Both the position numbers and the translations under genes were made by a program. From JANJWP01 sp049301335 (lineage in GTDB: Bacteria > Patescibacteriota > Gracilibacteria > BD1-5 > UBA2023), in NCBI GenBank assembly GCA_049301335.1, contig JBAQKV010000119.1:1-25891 (forward strand): DNA of 25,891 nucleotides, read 5' to 3'. Below are positions 1 to 10,055 of the stretch, in pieces (the first letter of the stretch is position 1; the number at the start of each line of letters is the position of its first letter). The notes beneath the pieces are model-generated. The model did no database searches. It had not been told where the DNA came from and was given only the letters and a program-made list of their open reading frames with translations.

Positions 1-1411
1 TCTCGGTAGCGTCGCTGATGAACGCGATGGCCTCTTGAAAAACCCCGTTCTCGTCACGAATCGTCGTCGCGAGAATCGAGACCGGCACGGGCACTCCGTC
101 TTTCGTGAGGAATTCCACGTCGTACGAACGGTGTTCGGTCGTCATCATGGTCGAGGATTTCTTTTCGAGAATCTCGATATTCCGGGCGTCGAGAAAATCG
201 CGTACGTTCTTCCCTACGATTTCATCTTCCTCGTATCCGAGGAGGGAACAGAAAGAAGCGTTCACTTCCCTGACGTTCAAATCGGCGTCGATGGACCAGA
301 ATCCCTGCGAAGTGGAATCGAGGATTTTTTCGAAGCGGGCGTTCGTCCGCCTGAGCGCTGATTCCACTTCTTTCAAACGGGTAATGTCGAATTTGATGGC
401 GATGAACCGGTCGTATTCGCCCTTGGCGTTCTGGAGGGGCGTAATGGTCGTATGGGTGTAATAGCTTTCGTCGCTCCCCTGTTTCGGAACCGGGTTCTGA
501 ACGACGCCGCTCCAGACTTTGCCCGCGAGAACGGTCGTCCAGAGTCCTTTCCAGAATTCGTCGTCCTGGTATTTTTTTCCCCCGAGCATCCGTACGGGTT
601 TGCCGACCACGTCCCTCTCGTCTCCGGACAATTTGCGGTACAAGTCGTTCGCGTAGCGGATGATGCCGTCCTTGTCGACGATCTGCACGATGGCGCTCTG
701 GTCGATCGCGCGGACGTAATCGTCGAGCATCATCCGGGTTTCCTCGCGCTCGGTGACGTCGAAGACGAAGCCAAAGGACTGGATCGCCCTGCCGGATTCG
801 TCGTATACGACATGGGTATGGTCGTGCACGAAGCGGACGCGGCCGTCGGAATGGAGGATGCGGTAGTACAGGTCGTACTCGGGAAGCTTTTTCTGATCGA
901 CGTTTTCGTAGATTTCCCGTTGGACGCGCATGAAGTCGTCGGGATAGATGAGATCCACGAAGGATTTTCCGCCGTTAAGGAAGTCGTTCGGGCCGTACCC
1001 GAAATTCTTCGCGACGTTCGTGCTGACGTTGGATACGGTCCTATCGTTGGGGCATTCCCAGGCGAAATAGGTCAGCGGGCTCTTTTCGAAAATCCGAAGG
1101 AGATTCGCCGCGTCGGGAGTGGACACCTGGGTAAGGACGCGTTTGCGGAATTTCGTCAGGAAACCGAGGTCGGCGAGGCCGTTCTCGAAGTTCTCGGAAC
1201 GCTCTTCGATAAGGTCGTACGCCCGGTCGAAATCAAGGAGGTCGGCCGCCTTCAAAGAGTATTTCGAGGTGAAATACCTGATTCAGAGTTCGATTTGCCG
1301 GTCTTTCGGATCGGCGTTCACGGGACGTTCCCGCCCAGAGGCGATGCGGTCGGCGACGCGCACGAAATCGTCTACGGAATACGATTCGAGCTTCGTCTTC
1401 ATTGCTTGCAT
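1..1411 (-). CDS. Multi-PAS-domain sensory protein (partial, C-terminus beyond left edge)
   Basis: About 470 residues are visible. After a roughly 100-residue N-terminal region come three consecutive PAS-type modules, at about residues 100-230, 235-360 and 365-470. Recognisable PAS/PAC pieces include FGFVFDVTERE, AIVQIVDKDGIIRYAN, FIAIKFDITRLKEVE and GFWSIDADLNVREVN. PAS domains sense ligands, redox state or light and pass the signal to an output domain; that output (histidine kinase, cyclase or other) is cut off, so the signalling class is unknown. No membrane segment is visible, so it is probably cytoplasmic. Residue 43 is an in-frame TGA read as Gly. The ATG at 1411 is chosen because it lies 11 bases after the TAA of the DUF1800-DUF1501 gene; an ATG at 1402 is an alternative. 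The two genes probably share a transcript. Confidence 0.85.
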
Positions 1412-1422
1412 GGTTGATGGGT

Positions 1423-4400
1423 TTATCCGCCGGAGGCTTTCTGACGGAGTATCGATTCTATTTTCGCTTTCAGGTATCCGATGGCCTTCTTTTGTCCGGC
1501 TTCGGGAGCCTTTTTCGCACGCGCTTCGAGGTATTTCTTCACCGGGTCGAAAAGACGTGCCATCTTCCTGGGATTTGACGAAGCTTTGACAATTATGTCA
1601 GATGCTACGGATTCGGCAAGCGCATCGAGCGCGGACTTGGTTTCCTGGGTTACGACGGCGTTCTTACCCTTGAGGGATTTGTCTTTGAGAACCGAAGAGA
1701 GGTTGCCGGCGCCCATGGAGGAATCCGTTGCGGAAGTCGGAACCGAAGGCTTCGTCACTACGGCGGGAACTTTGCCGGAGGTAGGATTGGAAACCGTGGA
1801 AGAAGTGGTTCCGGTAGAGGTTTTCGGAGCGGTTCCGCAGCTTCCGTCGTAGTAACTCTGCGAGTAATCACCCAACGGACAGGAGTCGCGGAGTTGCGCC
1901 GAACTTCCTCCTCCGCCGCCTCCGCCGGAGAAGGTTCCGGAAGAATTGCCGCCGGAAGAACCGCCCGAAGACGATCCGCCGCCGGAAGACGCGGCGGTCG
2001 AAGTGACGGAAACCGAGCAGGACCCGGAACCTCCGGCGCCGGCGACGTTCACGACGTAGCGGGTTACCGCGCTCGCCGAAGGAATGACCGAAAGCGAACC
2101 GGAAAGCCCGAGGGAAACGTTCCCCGGAACGAGCGTCGCCGAAGAGGCGTCGGAAGCCGTCCACGCGAGCGTGACGGAATTGCCGTCCGTAACGGAAGCG
2201 GGAGTCGCCGAAACGGTACAGGTGGGCACCGGCGGCGGAACCACGGAAACCGCGGCGAAATAGGAGAACTTGTCGGTGGCGAACGCGAGGCGTCCGGAAG
2301 CGTTGGAGAACGTGGTGGAGTTCGATTGGTCGACCCAATTGATGCCGTCTTCGCTCCTCAGGATGCGAAATTCGGAAGAAGGCGCCATATCCGAGAACGA
2401 GACCACGACGTTGCGGTCGAGTTCCATTCCCACGCCGAGGGTGTCCGCGCCGATTTTCACGATCTTGGCGACGTTCATCGAACGCAGCGACGTACTGCCC
2501 GAAGACGTGACGGCGCGGTCGGAGAGGAATCTCGAAGGATCGACGTTTTCCCCGAGGACGAACCCGCCGTTCCACGTGAGCGTGCCGGACGCGGTGAGCG
2601 CCACGACGTTGGTAGCTCCGGTTTGGGTAGTGAGGGTGATTCCTCCGGAAGAAGTCACGGAGAGTCCGGCTCCGGTGCCGGAATCGGCGATGAGGATGCC
2701 GCTTCCCGGGACGGAATAGCGGGAATTCACGGAAGTGGAATCGTAACGGCGGAGAACGCTGTCGCCCGTGAGCGAAACGGCGTTTACCGAAGTCGCGAGG
2801 ACTTCCGGAAGCCGTATGGTTCCGGAATACGCGGCTTGGGCGTATTGGCTTGAGAAAATGCGGGTGGCGAACGCGTAGTTGGACTTCTCGGCGTTCCAAT
2901 CGCGGGCGAACGTAAAGCTCTTGTCCGGCGTCTTCTGGTAGTAGTTGTCGACCGTCCACTGGTTGACCTGTTTGAGCGAGTCGGTACCGGTTCCGTACCA
3001 AGCCTGAAGATACGAGGATTTCGACGTATCGAAGTTCGTGCCTTCTCCGGCGAAGCGGAGGTCGACCCGCGCGTAGCCGTCGTTATTGGCCTTGTATTCG
3101 GGACGCATGAGCGCGAAGTGCGGCGGAGTTTCGTCCACGTCCTTCGCGAGGTCGGCGGTTTCGCCGAAGTAGTTCGTGTCGGAGAGGTTGTAGAGCGACT
3201 TGTAGATCTTTCCGTACACCGAACGGTAATCGATGCCGACGCCGAGCCAGTTGTCCTTGGAATTCTTGAACGAGAGGTTTCCGTAGGTTTTCTGCGGAAG
3301 GGCGTTCAAAAGGTTGGAGTTATTGGAAAGCACGAACATTCCGCCGCCTTCGCCGTGGTCGGTCCCGATATCGCCGTTGACGGCGACCGTTCGTCCGAAT
3401 TCGGAGAACACGACGATCGTCACGTCGTGGCGGGCTTTTACGCGGTTGAAGAAGTCGGTAAGGCGCGAAGCGACGTTCCCGATGTTGTAGTTGAGGTCTT
3501 TCGGAACGTTGTTCGGATCGAAATTCGAAGACGGAGCGAGCTGGTTAGAGTGGGTGTCGTACCCGCCGTCGGCCTGCATATAGAAGGTCTTCCCTACCCC
3601 GTTGTCGAGGAGGGTCTCCAAGAATTTGAGATTGTTGACGTTGCCCCATCACGCGCCGTCCGGCCCCCCGGAAGCTTTGGATTGGGTGGCGACCTGGTCA
3701 ATGCGGATGGCGCCCTGGAAGACGTCTCCGGCGGAATCCGGATACGTACGCCCTCCCGCGATGTCGCGGATGGCGTTCAACTGGGCGGTAGCTTCCGCCT
3801 GCGATACGTAGCCGTTGGAAAGGATCGCGCCGGACGGTCCGATGTTGGCATAACGGCCGGAACGGAAAACGTTCGGGCGGCGGTTGCCGAGCGAGATGGC
3901 GTCGGTGGAGCTCGCGGCGGTCTTGACGAGTTCGCCGATGACGCCGTCGGCGTCCGCGACGGTCGTATTACCGTACGAGGCGATCTGCTTGGCGGCGGCG
4001 TCGTGGTCGCGGGAATGGTTCTTCGTACCTACGCGGTTGAAAATGCGGAGGTTATCCGAGTCCCAGAGCGACTTGAACGAAGGCGAACCGCCGGAGCCGT
4101 AGGCGATGGCGTTATTCAAGTAGAAATCGCCGAGGTCGGTAAGACGTCCGGTATCGAGCGCGATACCGGAACCGGTAGCGAGCGTGCGCTTGCTGACGTA
4201 CTCGGAATACTCGTTTTTCGGAATGACGCCGTGGAGCCAGTCGTATCCGCCGCCGAGCTCTACGACGATGAGCTTGCCGGAAGCTCCGGAAATCGGCGAA
4301 TAGCTGCCGCCGGTCGATGCCGCGGGAAGGTCGTAGCCGGTCTGTATGACGTACTCGGGCTGCGCGAGGACCATCGCGATGGCCGAGCGGATTTTCTTGC

Positions 4401-6297
4401 GCTGGTAGGTCGCGTCGTACGGAAGGAACGCGACGGCGTTACCGGATTCGTCGGTCGTGAGGAAGGTTTCGATCTTGGCACGAACGTCGGAAGGAAGCTG
4501 GCGCCCGAGGAGGAGTTCGGCTTGGAGCTTGTCGATGAATTCCGACGGGCTCGCGAGCCGAGCGAGGTTGGATGCGGCGCTTACGGCGAAAGAACCTGAC
4601 GAAACCGCTACGGGAAGGGCGCCGGTTCCGGTCGGCTGGAGCGTTCCGGACGGTACGTCGAGAGTCAGGGCGAGCGGATCGTAGAGTCCGGAAGAAATGG
4701 AAATCTTGCCGTTCTGGGTCGTGATGGAGAATTCCGGAAGGTTCACGGTAGGCAAAGAGAACGCGAGCGTTTCGGTGGCTCACGAGTTCGTTACGGCCGG
4801 AGTGACGTCGGCGGTACCGGAAAGGAGGACGACCGAACCGGTGTACGAAGACCCGGAAGAAGTCGAAACGGACGTGGCGATCGAAATCGGGGTCGAAGCG
4901 GCGGGAAGGTAATCGGAAACCGAATACGAGCCGGTGGAAGTGGCGTACGCGATGCGGTTCGCGTAGGTGATCCACTGGTTCTGGAGATAGGTCGAGTACC
5001 ATTTGGCGTTGTCGTCGTACCCGTCGCGACCGAAAACGCTGCCCGGAGAATACGGGGTCCAGTTGAAACGCGAGAGAAGCGAAGTGTCCGAAAGCATCGG
5101 ATCGACCGCGGACGGATCCTTGTAATGAAGGAGTTTCGCGGTTCCTATGGTGAGTTCGACGGGATTCTTATACGCGAGAGCGTTCATCGAAGCGTCCGAA
5201 TACATAGCGTCGCTCGCGAGGAACGTCCGTACCGTGGGTAAGAGGTCGAAGCCGTTGGATTCGATGGTCGAAGCGAGCGCGTCGACGTCTTGGCGGCGCG
5301 GATTGTCGTGGGCGTAAAACCGAAAAATGCGGTTCGCGAGGAAAAGCGCAATCTGGTGCTGGCGCTTCGCGAAAACGTAATCGATGGCATTGTCGGCGAG
5401 ACCGTCGTTCGCGAAAAGCGGCGTTTCCATCGCGGAAAGGTCGAGGGTTCCCGAAGCGGAGTCATAAAACGGGAAATTCACCGAAGATGCCCCGGAAAGG
5501 AAGAGTACTCCGGTGGAAGTGTTATGATACGCCGAGTCGTAGCTGACGATGTGGGTCACGGAATCGGAACGGAAACCCGTGAGCACCTTGGCGAACGCCG
5601 CTACGTCGGATTCTTCGTAATTGCGGGCGTCGCCGGCTTCCTTGGTCTTGCCCGGTTCGTATTCGCCCATGAGGAAGAGCTGGAGCAGTTCGCGGGCGTA
5701 GTTCTCGTTGGGGTAACGCCTGTCGGACTGGTCGAGAAGGTCGAGGAATTTGCCCTCGGCGTAATCCCCCGTCCCCCCGTTGCCGAAAAGGACGCGCTTC
5801 ACCATCGACTTGTAGTTGCCGAGGGAATTCGCGTAGAGGAGGTCGCGCTGGTCTTGGACGTCCTTGTAGGTAATGGACGACCCGTTGGCGTTCACGGAGA
5901 AAATATCCTCGAAAAGGAGGGCGAACTTCGCCTTCGCCTCGTACGGGTCGCGGGCGAGCTTGTACTGGTAGTACTTGTACATGCTGCCGCCGTCGCCCCA
6001 GTTGAAACCGCTTCAGGTGAGGTTGGCCATTTCGGCATTGAACGCCGAACGGTCGGGGCCGACGTCGCTCGGGAACAGCAAAGCCACCGCGTTCGCGGCG
6101 GAGCCAGCGGAATAGAGCGAATCGACCATGGTCGGAGTCGCGGCGAAAAGGGTTTTCCGGGCGAGGTGCTCGGCTTTTTCGCGGGTCCAGTTGGCGGAAG
6201 TGCCGTCGGTGGTTACGGCGTACGCCGGAACGATCTGCACGCCGGGGAGGACGACGGCAAGGGCGACCGCGATCGAGCGGCGGATGAAGTTTCGCAT
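1423..6297 (-). CDS. Secreted DUF1800-DUF1501 fusion protein with Ig-like C-terminal region
   Basis: One frame of 1624 residues ends at TAA and contains three TGA codons read as Gly (residues 95, 506, 883). A signal peptide (about residues 1-27, ending AYA) leads into a DUF1800 domain (about 30-655) with NENYARELLQLFLMGEY, a DVAAFAKVLTGF helix and the YKNPVELTIG segment. After a linker of only about 20 residues, a DUF1501 domain (about 674-1100) starts at LIVVELGGGYDW and carries GGYDTH (911-916), SEFGRT (965-970) and GTDHG (978-982), the alkaline-phosphatase/sulfatase-like core. The tail holds beta-rich segments, an Ig-like module, a Gly/Ser linker (about 1436-1467), a CPxGDYSxSYYDGxC motif and a basic helical end. 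DUF1800 and DUF1501 are commonly encoded by adjacent genes; here they form one polypeptide. Function is unknown, but it is exported and probably surface-associated. The 6297 start gives a clean signal peptide; an ATG at 6336 is possible. Confidence 0.85.
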
Positions 6298-6329
6298 GGA
6301 GGTTTCCAAGTAACGGAAATACGCAAAAT

Positions 6330-6346
6330 CCGCCATTTTACGGCGG
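6330..6346 (-). other. Small hairpin in the leader of the DUF1800-DUF1501 gene
   Basis: Five-base GC-rich arms (6330-6334 and 6342-6346) enclose a 7-base loop, between the predicted promoter and the chosen start. The alternative ATG at 6336 lies inside it. It could be a weak terminator for the upstream NicO-like gene or a leader structure. The short arms keep confidence low. Confidence 0.3.
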
Positions 6347-6408
6347 TGGGTTTTTTGGTATTGGTTTTCCGTACTCCGATGGCGTTTCCCGCCCGTTCTT
6401 ATACGAGA

Positions 6409-6436
6409 CTTATAGGCAATGAATTACGAATGTCAA
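6409..6436 (-). promoter_or_regulatory. Sigma-70-type promoter for the DUF1800-DUF1501/PAS unit
   Basis: On the minus strand a perfect TTGACA (-35, 6431-6436) is followed after 16 bases by TATAAG (-10, 6409-6414). It sits directly beyond the stop codon of the NicO-like gene and gives a leader of roughly 105 bases to the start at 6297. It is the best consensus -35 box in the window. Confidence 0.6.
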
Positions 6437-6438
6437 TA

Positions 6439-8046
6439 CTACCAGACGAGGAAAAGCGAATACGCGGTCACGGCCGTCATGGCCAAGGCCGAAAGCGCCG
6501 AAGACCTCCGGGCGAACGAAGGGGCGTATCCGAACGCTTTTTCCCGAAGGAAATACGTGACGCAGAGCACGAGGAAAAGGCAGGCGAAGATGCCGATTCC
6601 GAGCGCGGCCAAGAGCGGGAGCGCCCATCCGATCTTTCCTAAGGAAAAAAGTACGAGGAATATCCCCCACCCGAACGCACAGGGGGCGAGCCCGGCGAAG
6701 AAGCCGGCGAGGAGGTCTTTCCATCCGGGCATGGCGCGGAATTCGGCATCCGGAAGGACGACCGGGTTTTTCCAGTCGCGGTACGCCCTGAAACAAAGGT
6801 ACGCGGAAAGTCCTACGAGTCCGAAGCTCCCGAACCTTTGGACGAAGAGCATGTACGGCCCCGGATCGAACGCCTCGAAAACGTACTTGGTGAGAAGCAC
6901 GAGGATGGCGACGTCGGCCAGGTGCGTCACGGTGAAGACGAGAGCGAAAGCGAGCCCGGAAAAGAATCCGCGGCGACGGTCGAGAACCGATGCGGCGAGG
7001 AGCGTTTTGGCATGTCCCGGCCCCGCCGCGTGGACGAAGCCGAGCCCGACGGTCAAGGCGAACAACCCCCAGAAACCGGGCGCCGACGGGTCTTGTACGA
7101 ACTTGGTCACGCCCTTCAGCACCTTTCGGAAAAAATCCGCTCCGTAGACCGAAGAATCGAGAAGCGAGACCGGCGCCTGGAATCTCGCGGAATCGGACGT
7201 TTTTCAAGCCGTCTGAACTCCCGCTCCCGCGGTTTGGGACGAAGACGCGGCGCCCGTGTTCGCGCCCGCCAATCCGGAAGGCGCTCACGCTCCTCCGGGC
7301 AAAACCGCCGCCACCGGTTCTTCACGGTGTTTCTGTCCCGGCGACAAGGCCTTGGAAAGCGGGTTCCATCCCCACATGACCTCTTCGCCGTCGGTATAGA
7401 AATCGGCGTCGGTATCGGGGTTTTTCGCATCGGTCCGGTACGCGCGTTCTTCTTCGTCCGAAAGGCCGTCGTTATCGGAATCGAGTCCCTTCGCCGGAGC
7501 GCCGGAAGCCATGTCGAAGGAAAAATCGGGCAACACCGGGGTCAGCACCTTGTACGCCAAAGTCGAACCGTCGCGCCCCATGAGCGTGAGCCGGTTCGTC
7601 TGAAGCGGCAGTTCGTCGAATATCCGTACCGAGACGTCCAATTTCCTTACGCCGTCCCCACACGAAAAAGAATACGACACGGGGAAGCCTTCCGAGAATA
7701 TTTCGTCCACGGCCATCTCGCGGGTGGAAAATCCCCCGATTTCGCAGGGCTTGCCGTTATTGGAAACCTTCACGGTTTCGCGGAGGTAGTCGAAAACGAA
7801 ATCCTGCTTCGAATAGTAGTCGCCGAACGTGATCGAGCGCATGGGCACTCCCCTCTTTCCGAGGATCCGTTCGACTTCCGAGGGATGGACCGCGGTCGTC
7901 GCGGTCACCGAATTCCCCTCCGCGGTCATCGAAGTCGCCGAAACGTCGAGCGGATGGGCGAACGCCGGAGCGGCGGAAAACGCGAAAAACGCGGCGGCGA
8001 GAAAGCCGGTCGCGAAGCGGCGGAGCGACTTGGATTTCGATTCCAT
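6439..8046 (-). CDS. NicO/RcnA-like metal transporter with an exported N-terminal domain and TSP3-type repeat
   Basis: This 535-residue protein ends at TAG. A signal peptide (residues 1-30, ending AFA) is followed by a mature N-terminus beginning HPLD, typical of extracytoplasmic domains in the HupE/NicO group. Residues about 190-225 carry acidic DSDNDGLSDEEE and NPDTDADFYTDGEE stretches, matching thrombospondin type 3 calcium-binding repeats. A linker containing two TGA codons read as Gly (254 and 281) leads to about six membrane segments (about 318-535). The motif HAAGPGHAKTLLAAS and the following FTVTHLADVAIL match the NicO/RcnA nickel-cobalt permease pattern, where His residues bind metal. 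The likely role is Ni/Co or other divalent-metal transport; direction and substrate are not readable. ATG 8046 is chosen because it gives the signal peptide, 14 bases after the queH stop. Read with the standard code, this would look like two broken genes. Confidence 0.82.
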
Positions 8047-8060
8047 GATGAACGGCTGGG

Positions 8061-9272
8061 TTATCCTCTCCAATCCCCTTCTTCGGTTTCGGCGCCCGGC
8101 TTGGGGAACGTTTCCGAGAATACGCACCCGCAGTAGTTCTGGCGGTAGATTCCGTGCGTTTTAGTATATTCGACGCTCCGGTCGAAACCGCCGTTCTTCC
8201 GAAACGCCTCCTTGAGAAAGACGAGGTTTTTCGAAAGGGCGTTCTTATCGCCCAAATCGAACATTTTCGAAAGGTCCTTGTGCGGCGAATTGTTGAGCGT
8301 CGAAGAGAAATGGCGGATGCCCATTTCGGCGGCGAGTTCGGCAGTACGACGCAGGCGCATGTCGTAGCATTTGGTGCATTTTTCGCCCTTTTCCGGCGTA
8401 TGTTCGAGGCCTTTGATTTCCGCCAGGAAATTCGCGACGTCGTATTCCCCTTCGACGAACGGCACCTCTTCGATTTCGCAGACCTTCTTGAACGCGTCCA
8501 GACGCTTGTCGTATTCGGCTTTCGGCTGGATGTTGGGATCGTACCAGAAACAGACGAGGTCGTATTCCTTCTTCAAATCCATAATGGGAACCGTGGCGTC
8601 CGGTCCGCAGCAGACGTGGAGCAGGAGCTTGGGCTTCTTCTCGAGCACCGCCTTGACCGGCGCGTACGAAGTGCGGTGCGCCCCCGTGACCGACGAAGGT
8701 CCGACGAGCGCGTCGGAGTGTTTTTTCGTGCCGTATCCCTTGTGCGAATCGAGACCGAGGTGCGGATAGAGAAGCGCGTACTGGTCGACGAGCTTGTCGC
8801 GGAACACCTTGGCGAGAATCGAAGCGCCGGAGATTTCGGGAACCTTGGCGTCGCCCTTAATGACGGACACCGCTTCCCTTCCGACCGTTTCGACGAACTG
8901 GTATTTGTCGTTGCCGTCGATGACCACGGCGTTGATTTCGAGCTCCTTCGGAATCTTGCGGACGATTTCCGCCAAGGCCCGGCGCATCGCTTCCTTATTG
9001 GCCTTCTTGATGCCGATTTCGTCGATGAGTTGACTGTCGCATATCCCCACTCAGAAAAAGACGTTGGGGTTCTCCGCCGAAGCGAGGGCCACGAGTTCGT
9101 GGAAAATCTTCTCGCGTGCCTTTTCCGTCAGTGCCTTACTGTCGGCGAGCGACGAAAAAAGTTCCCGGGGAATCGGGCGGTTGGGGTCGAACGCGAGCGC
9201 GGCGGCGGCGACGGGTCCGAACCACGGTCAGCGGCCGGCTTCGTCCACGCCGATTTTTACGTAGTTCCTCAT
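8061..9272 (-). CDS. rnhB-queH: Ribonuclease HII fused to epoxyqueuosine reductase QueH
   Basis: A single 403-residue frame ends at TAA. Residues 1-about 210 are RNase HII, which removes ribonucleotides and RNA primers from RNA/DNA hybrids. It has GVDEAGRGP (D10, E11; Gly15 is the TGA codon), VVIDGN (D119), VIKGD (D141), the ASILAKVFRD helix and the HKGYGT motif. The second half, from about residue 214 (KPKLLLHVCCGPD), is QueH (formerly DUF208). QueH is the iron-sulfur enzyme that reduces epoxyqueuosine to queuosine at tRNA position 34; its paired Cys 221-222, CTKC (299-302) and CGC (381-383) are all present. A second TGA (residue 74) reads Gly in FFGVGI. Both halves keep their catalytic residues and no stop or start context separates them. 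The ATG at 9272 is the first Met before the active site. A divergent lipoprotein gene starts 119 bases away. Confidence 0.93.
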
Positions 9273-9287
9273 GGAAAATCGGAAGTA

Positions 9288-9303
9288 CCGGACGGTCGTC
9301 CGG
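9288..9303. repeat. Perfect inverted repeat in the divergent intergenic region
   Basis: Six-base arms CCGGAC and GTCCGG around GGTC, 15 bases upstream of the rnhB-queH start. It could form a leader hairpin on the rnhB-queH transcript or act as an operator. The arms are short, so functional relevance is uncertain. Confidence 0.35.
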
Positions 9304-9335
9304 AATCGGCGATACGATACCGAAACGCGCGAGGA

Positions 9336-9363
9336 TTGGAAATTTTTTCGGATAGGCTAGAAT
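9336..9363 (+). promoter_or_regulatory. Probable promoter of the Cys-repeat lipoprotein gene
   Basis: TTGGAA (9336-9341) and TAGAAT (9358-9363) are separated by 16 bases, just upstream of the lipoprotein start at 9392. The implied leader is about 20 bases. Confidence 0.5.
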
Positions 9364-9391
9364 CCGGGGCGTATCCGAACCTGCAGAACCC

Positions 9392-10006
9392 ATGAACGCA
9401 AAATCCCGTCTCGCCGTCTTGGCGGCCGCCACTTCCCTCCTGCTTTCTTCTTGCTGAAGCGAGGGATCGGAAGACCGCACGCCCGTTCCGGCTTCGGCGA
9501 TCCCCGCTTCCGGAATCCCCGTTTCCGCCGACGAAAAGGAATTCGTCCCCCGTACCTTTTCGTGAAACGCCATCGTCATGCCGGAGAGTTCCGGCGGCGT
9601 CACGGTAAGCGCCGAACTCAAGCCCACCGACGACGCGGCTTTGAACGGGTGCTCGGCGATTTCCAACCAGGGCGACCGCTACGCCTGCGAAGACGAAGTG
9701 CGTATCTGACGCGCTAACGAAAACGCCGATCCTTCGAGCTGCGAATTCGTCCACGACGAAAAAGCGAAAGCTCAGTGCGTAGTGGGCGCGAGCGTCCGCG
9801 AAGCGCAGAAAGAACACGATCCGAAGGTTTGCGAAGCCCTCACTGGGACCGGCGTGAAGGAATCGTGCCGCATATCGGCCATCATGGGCGATCCCATGAA
9901 AGTCCCCACCATCGCCGAGTGCGGAACCATTCCCGTTCCGGGCATCAAAACCGCTTGCATGGCCCGGGCGTCGGCGGGAACGAATCTTCCTTCGATAGCA
10001 AAATAG
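9392..10006 (+). CDS. Lipoprotein with four 30-residue cysteine-pair repeats
   Basis: This 204-residue protein ends at TAG and contains three TGA codons read as Gly (residues 22, 58, 106). The N-terminus is a lipoprotein signal: a hydrophobic core and then LLLSSC with lipidated Cys21, followed by the TGA-encoded Gly22. A Ser/Pro/Glu-rich linker (22-85) precedes four tandem repeats. Their cysteines fall at 87/99, 117/129, 147/159 and 177/189: every repeat is C-x11-C and every interval is 17 residues, a strict period of 30. The eight cysteines suggest four disulfides in an exported helical-repeat domain. Similar C-x11-C repeats occur, to my recollection, in secreted proteins of small-genome archaea and bacteria, but I know of no assigned function. 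The protein is expected on the outer face of the membrane. It is transcribed away from rnhB-queH. The start is set by the lipobox. Confidence 0.85.
9650..10003 (+). repeat. Four protein-level 30-residue repeats (C-x11-C-x17)
   Basis: Codons for residues 87-204 of the lipoprotein form four units of 30, 30, 30 and 28 residues. Each begins with Cys and has a second Cys at position 13. Sequence between the cysteines is divergent, so the repeat is visible only in the translation. Reading through the TGA at 9707-9709 is required to keep the first unit in register. Confidence 0.8.
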
Positions 10007-10026
10007 CGTTGCGCAAGAGCCGTTTA

Positions 10027-10055
10027 TTGGCGTTACGCCGACGAAATGGTATACT
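10027..10055 (+). promoter_or_regulatory. Strong sigma-70-type promoter for the small-protein operon
   Basis: TTGGCG (10027-10032), a 17-base spacer and TATACT (10050-10055). The predicted transcript starts near 10062, about 20 bases before the 98-residue gene at 10083. It lies just after the stop of the lipoprotein gene. Confidence 0.65.

Noticed and set aside
452..1417. 321-codon open frame on the plus strand at the left end
   Set aside because: The minus strand encodes three PAS domains over the same bases once one TGA is read as Gly.
3118..4599. 493-codon open frame on the plus strand
   Set aside because: Antisense to the DUF1800-DUF1501 fusion, which has clear conserved motifs.
3649..8046. 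Pseudogenes or frameshifts in the DUF1800-DUF1501 and NicO genes
   Set aside because: Every apparent break is a TGA in the same frame, with family sequence continuing on both sides, so recoding explains all of them.
1423..9272. UGA decoded as tryptophan (code 4)
   Set aside because: Several TGA sites would tolerate Trp, but the RNase HII DEAGRG site and the tandem site in the CYTH protein require Gly; TGG supplies Trp normally.
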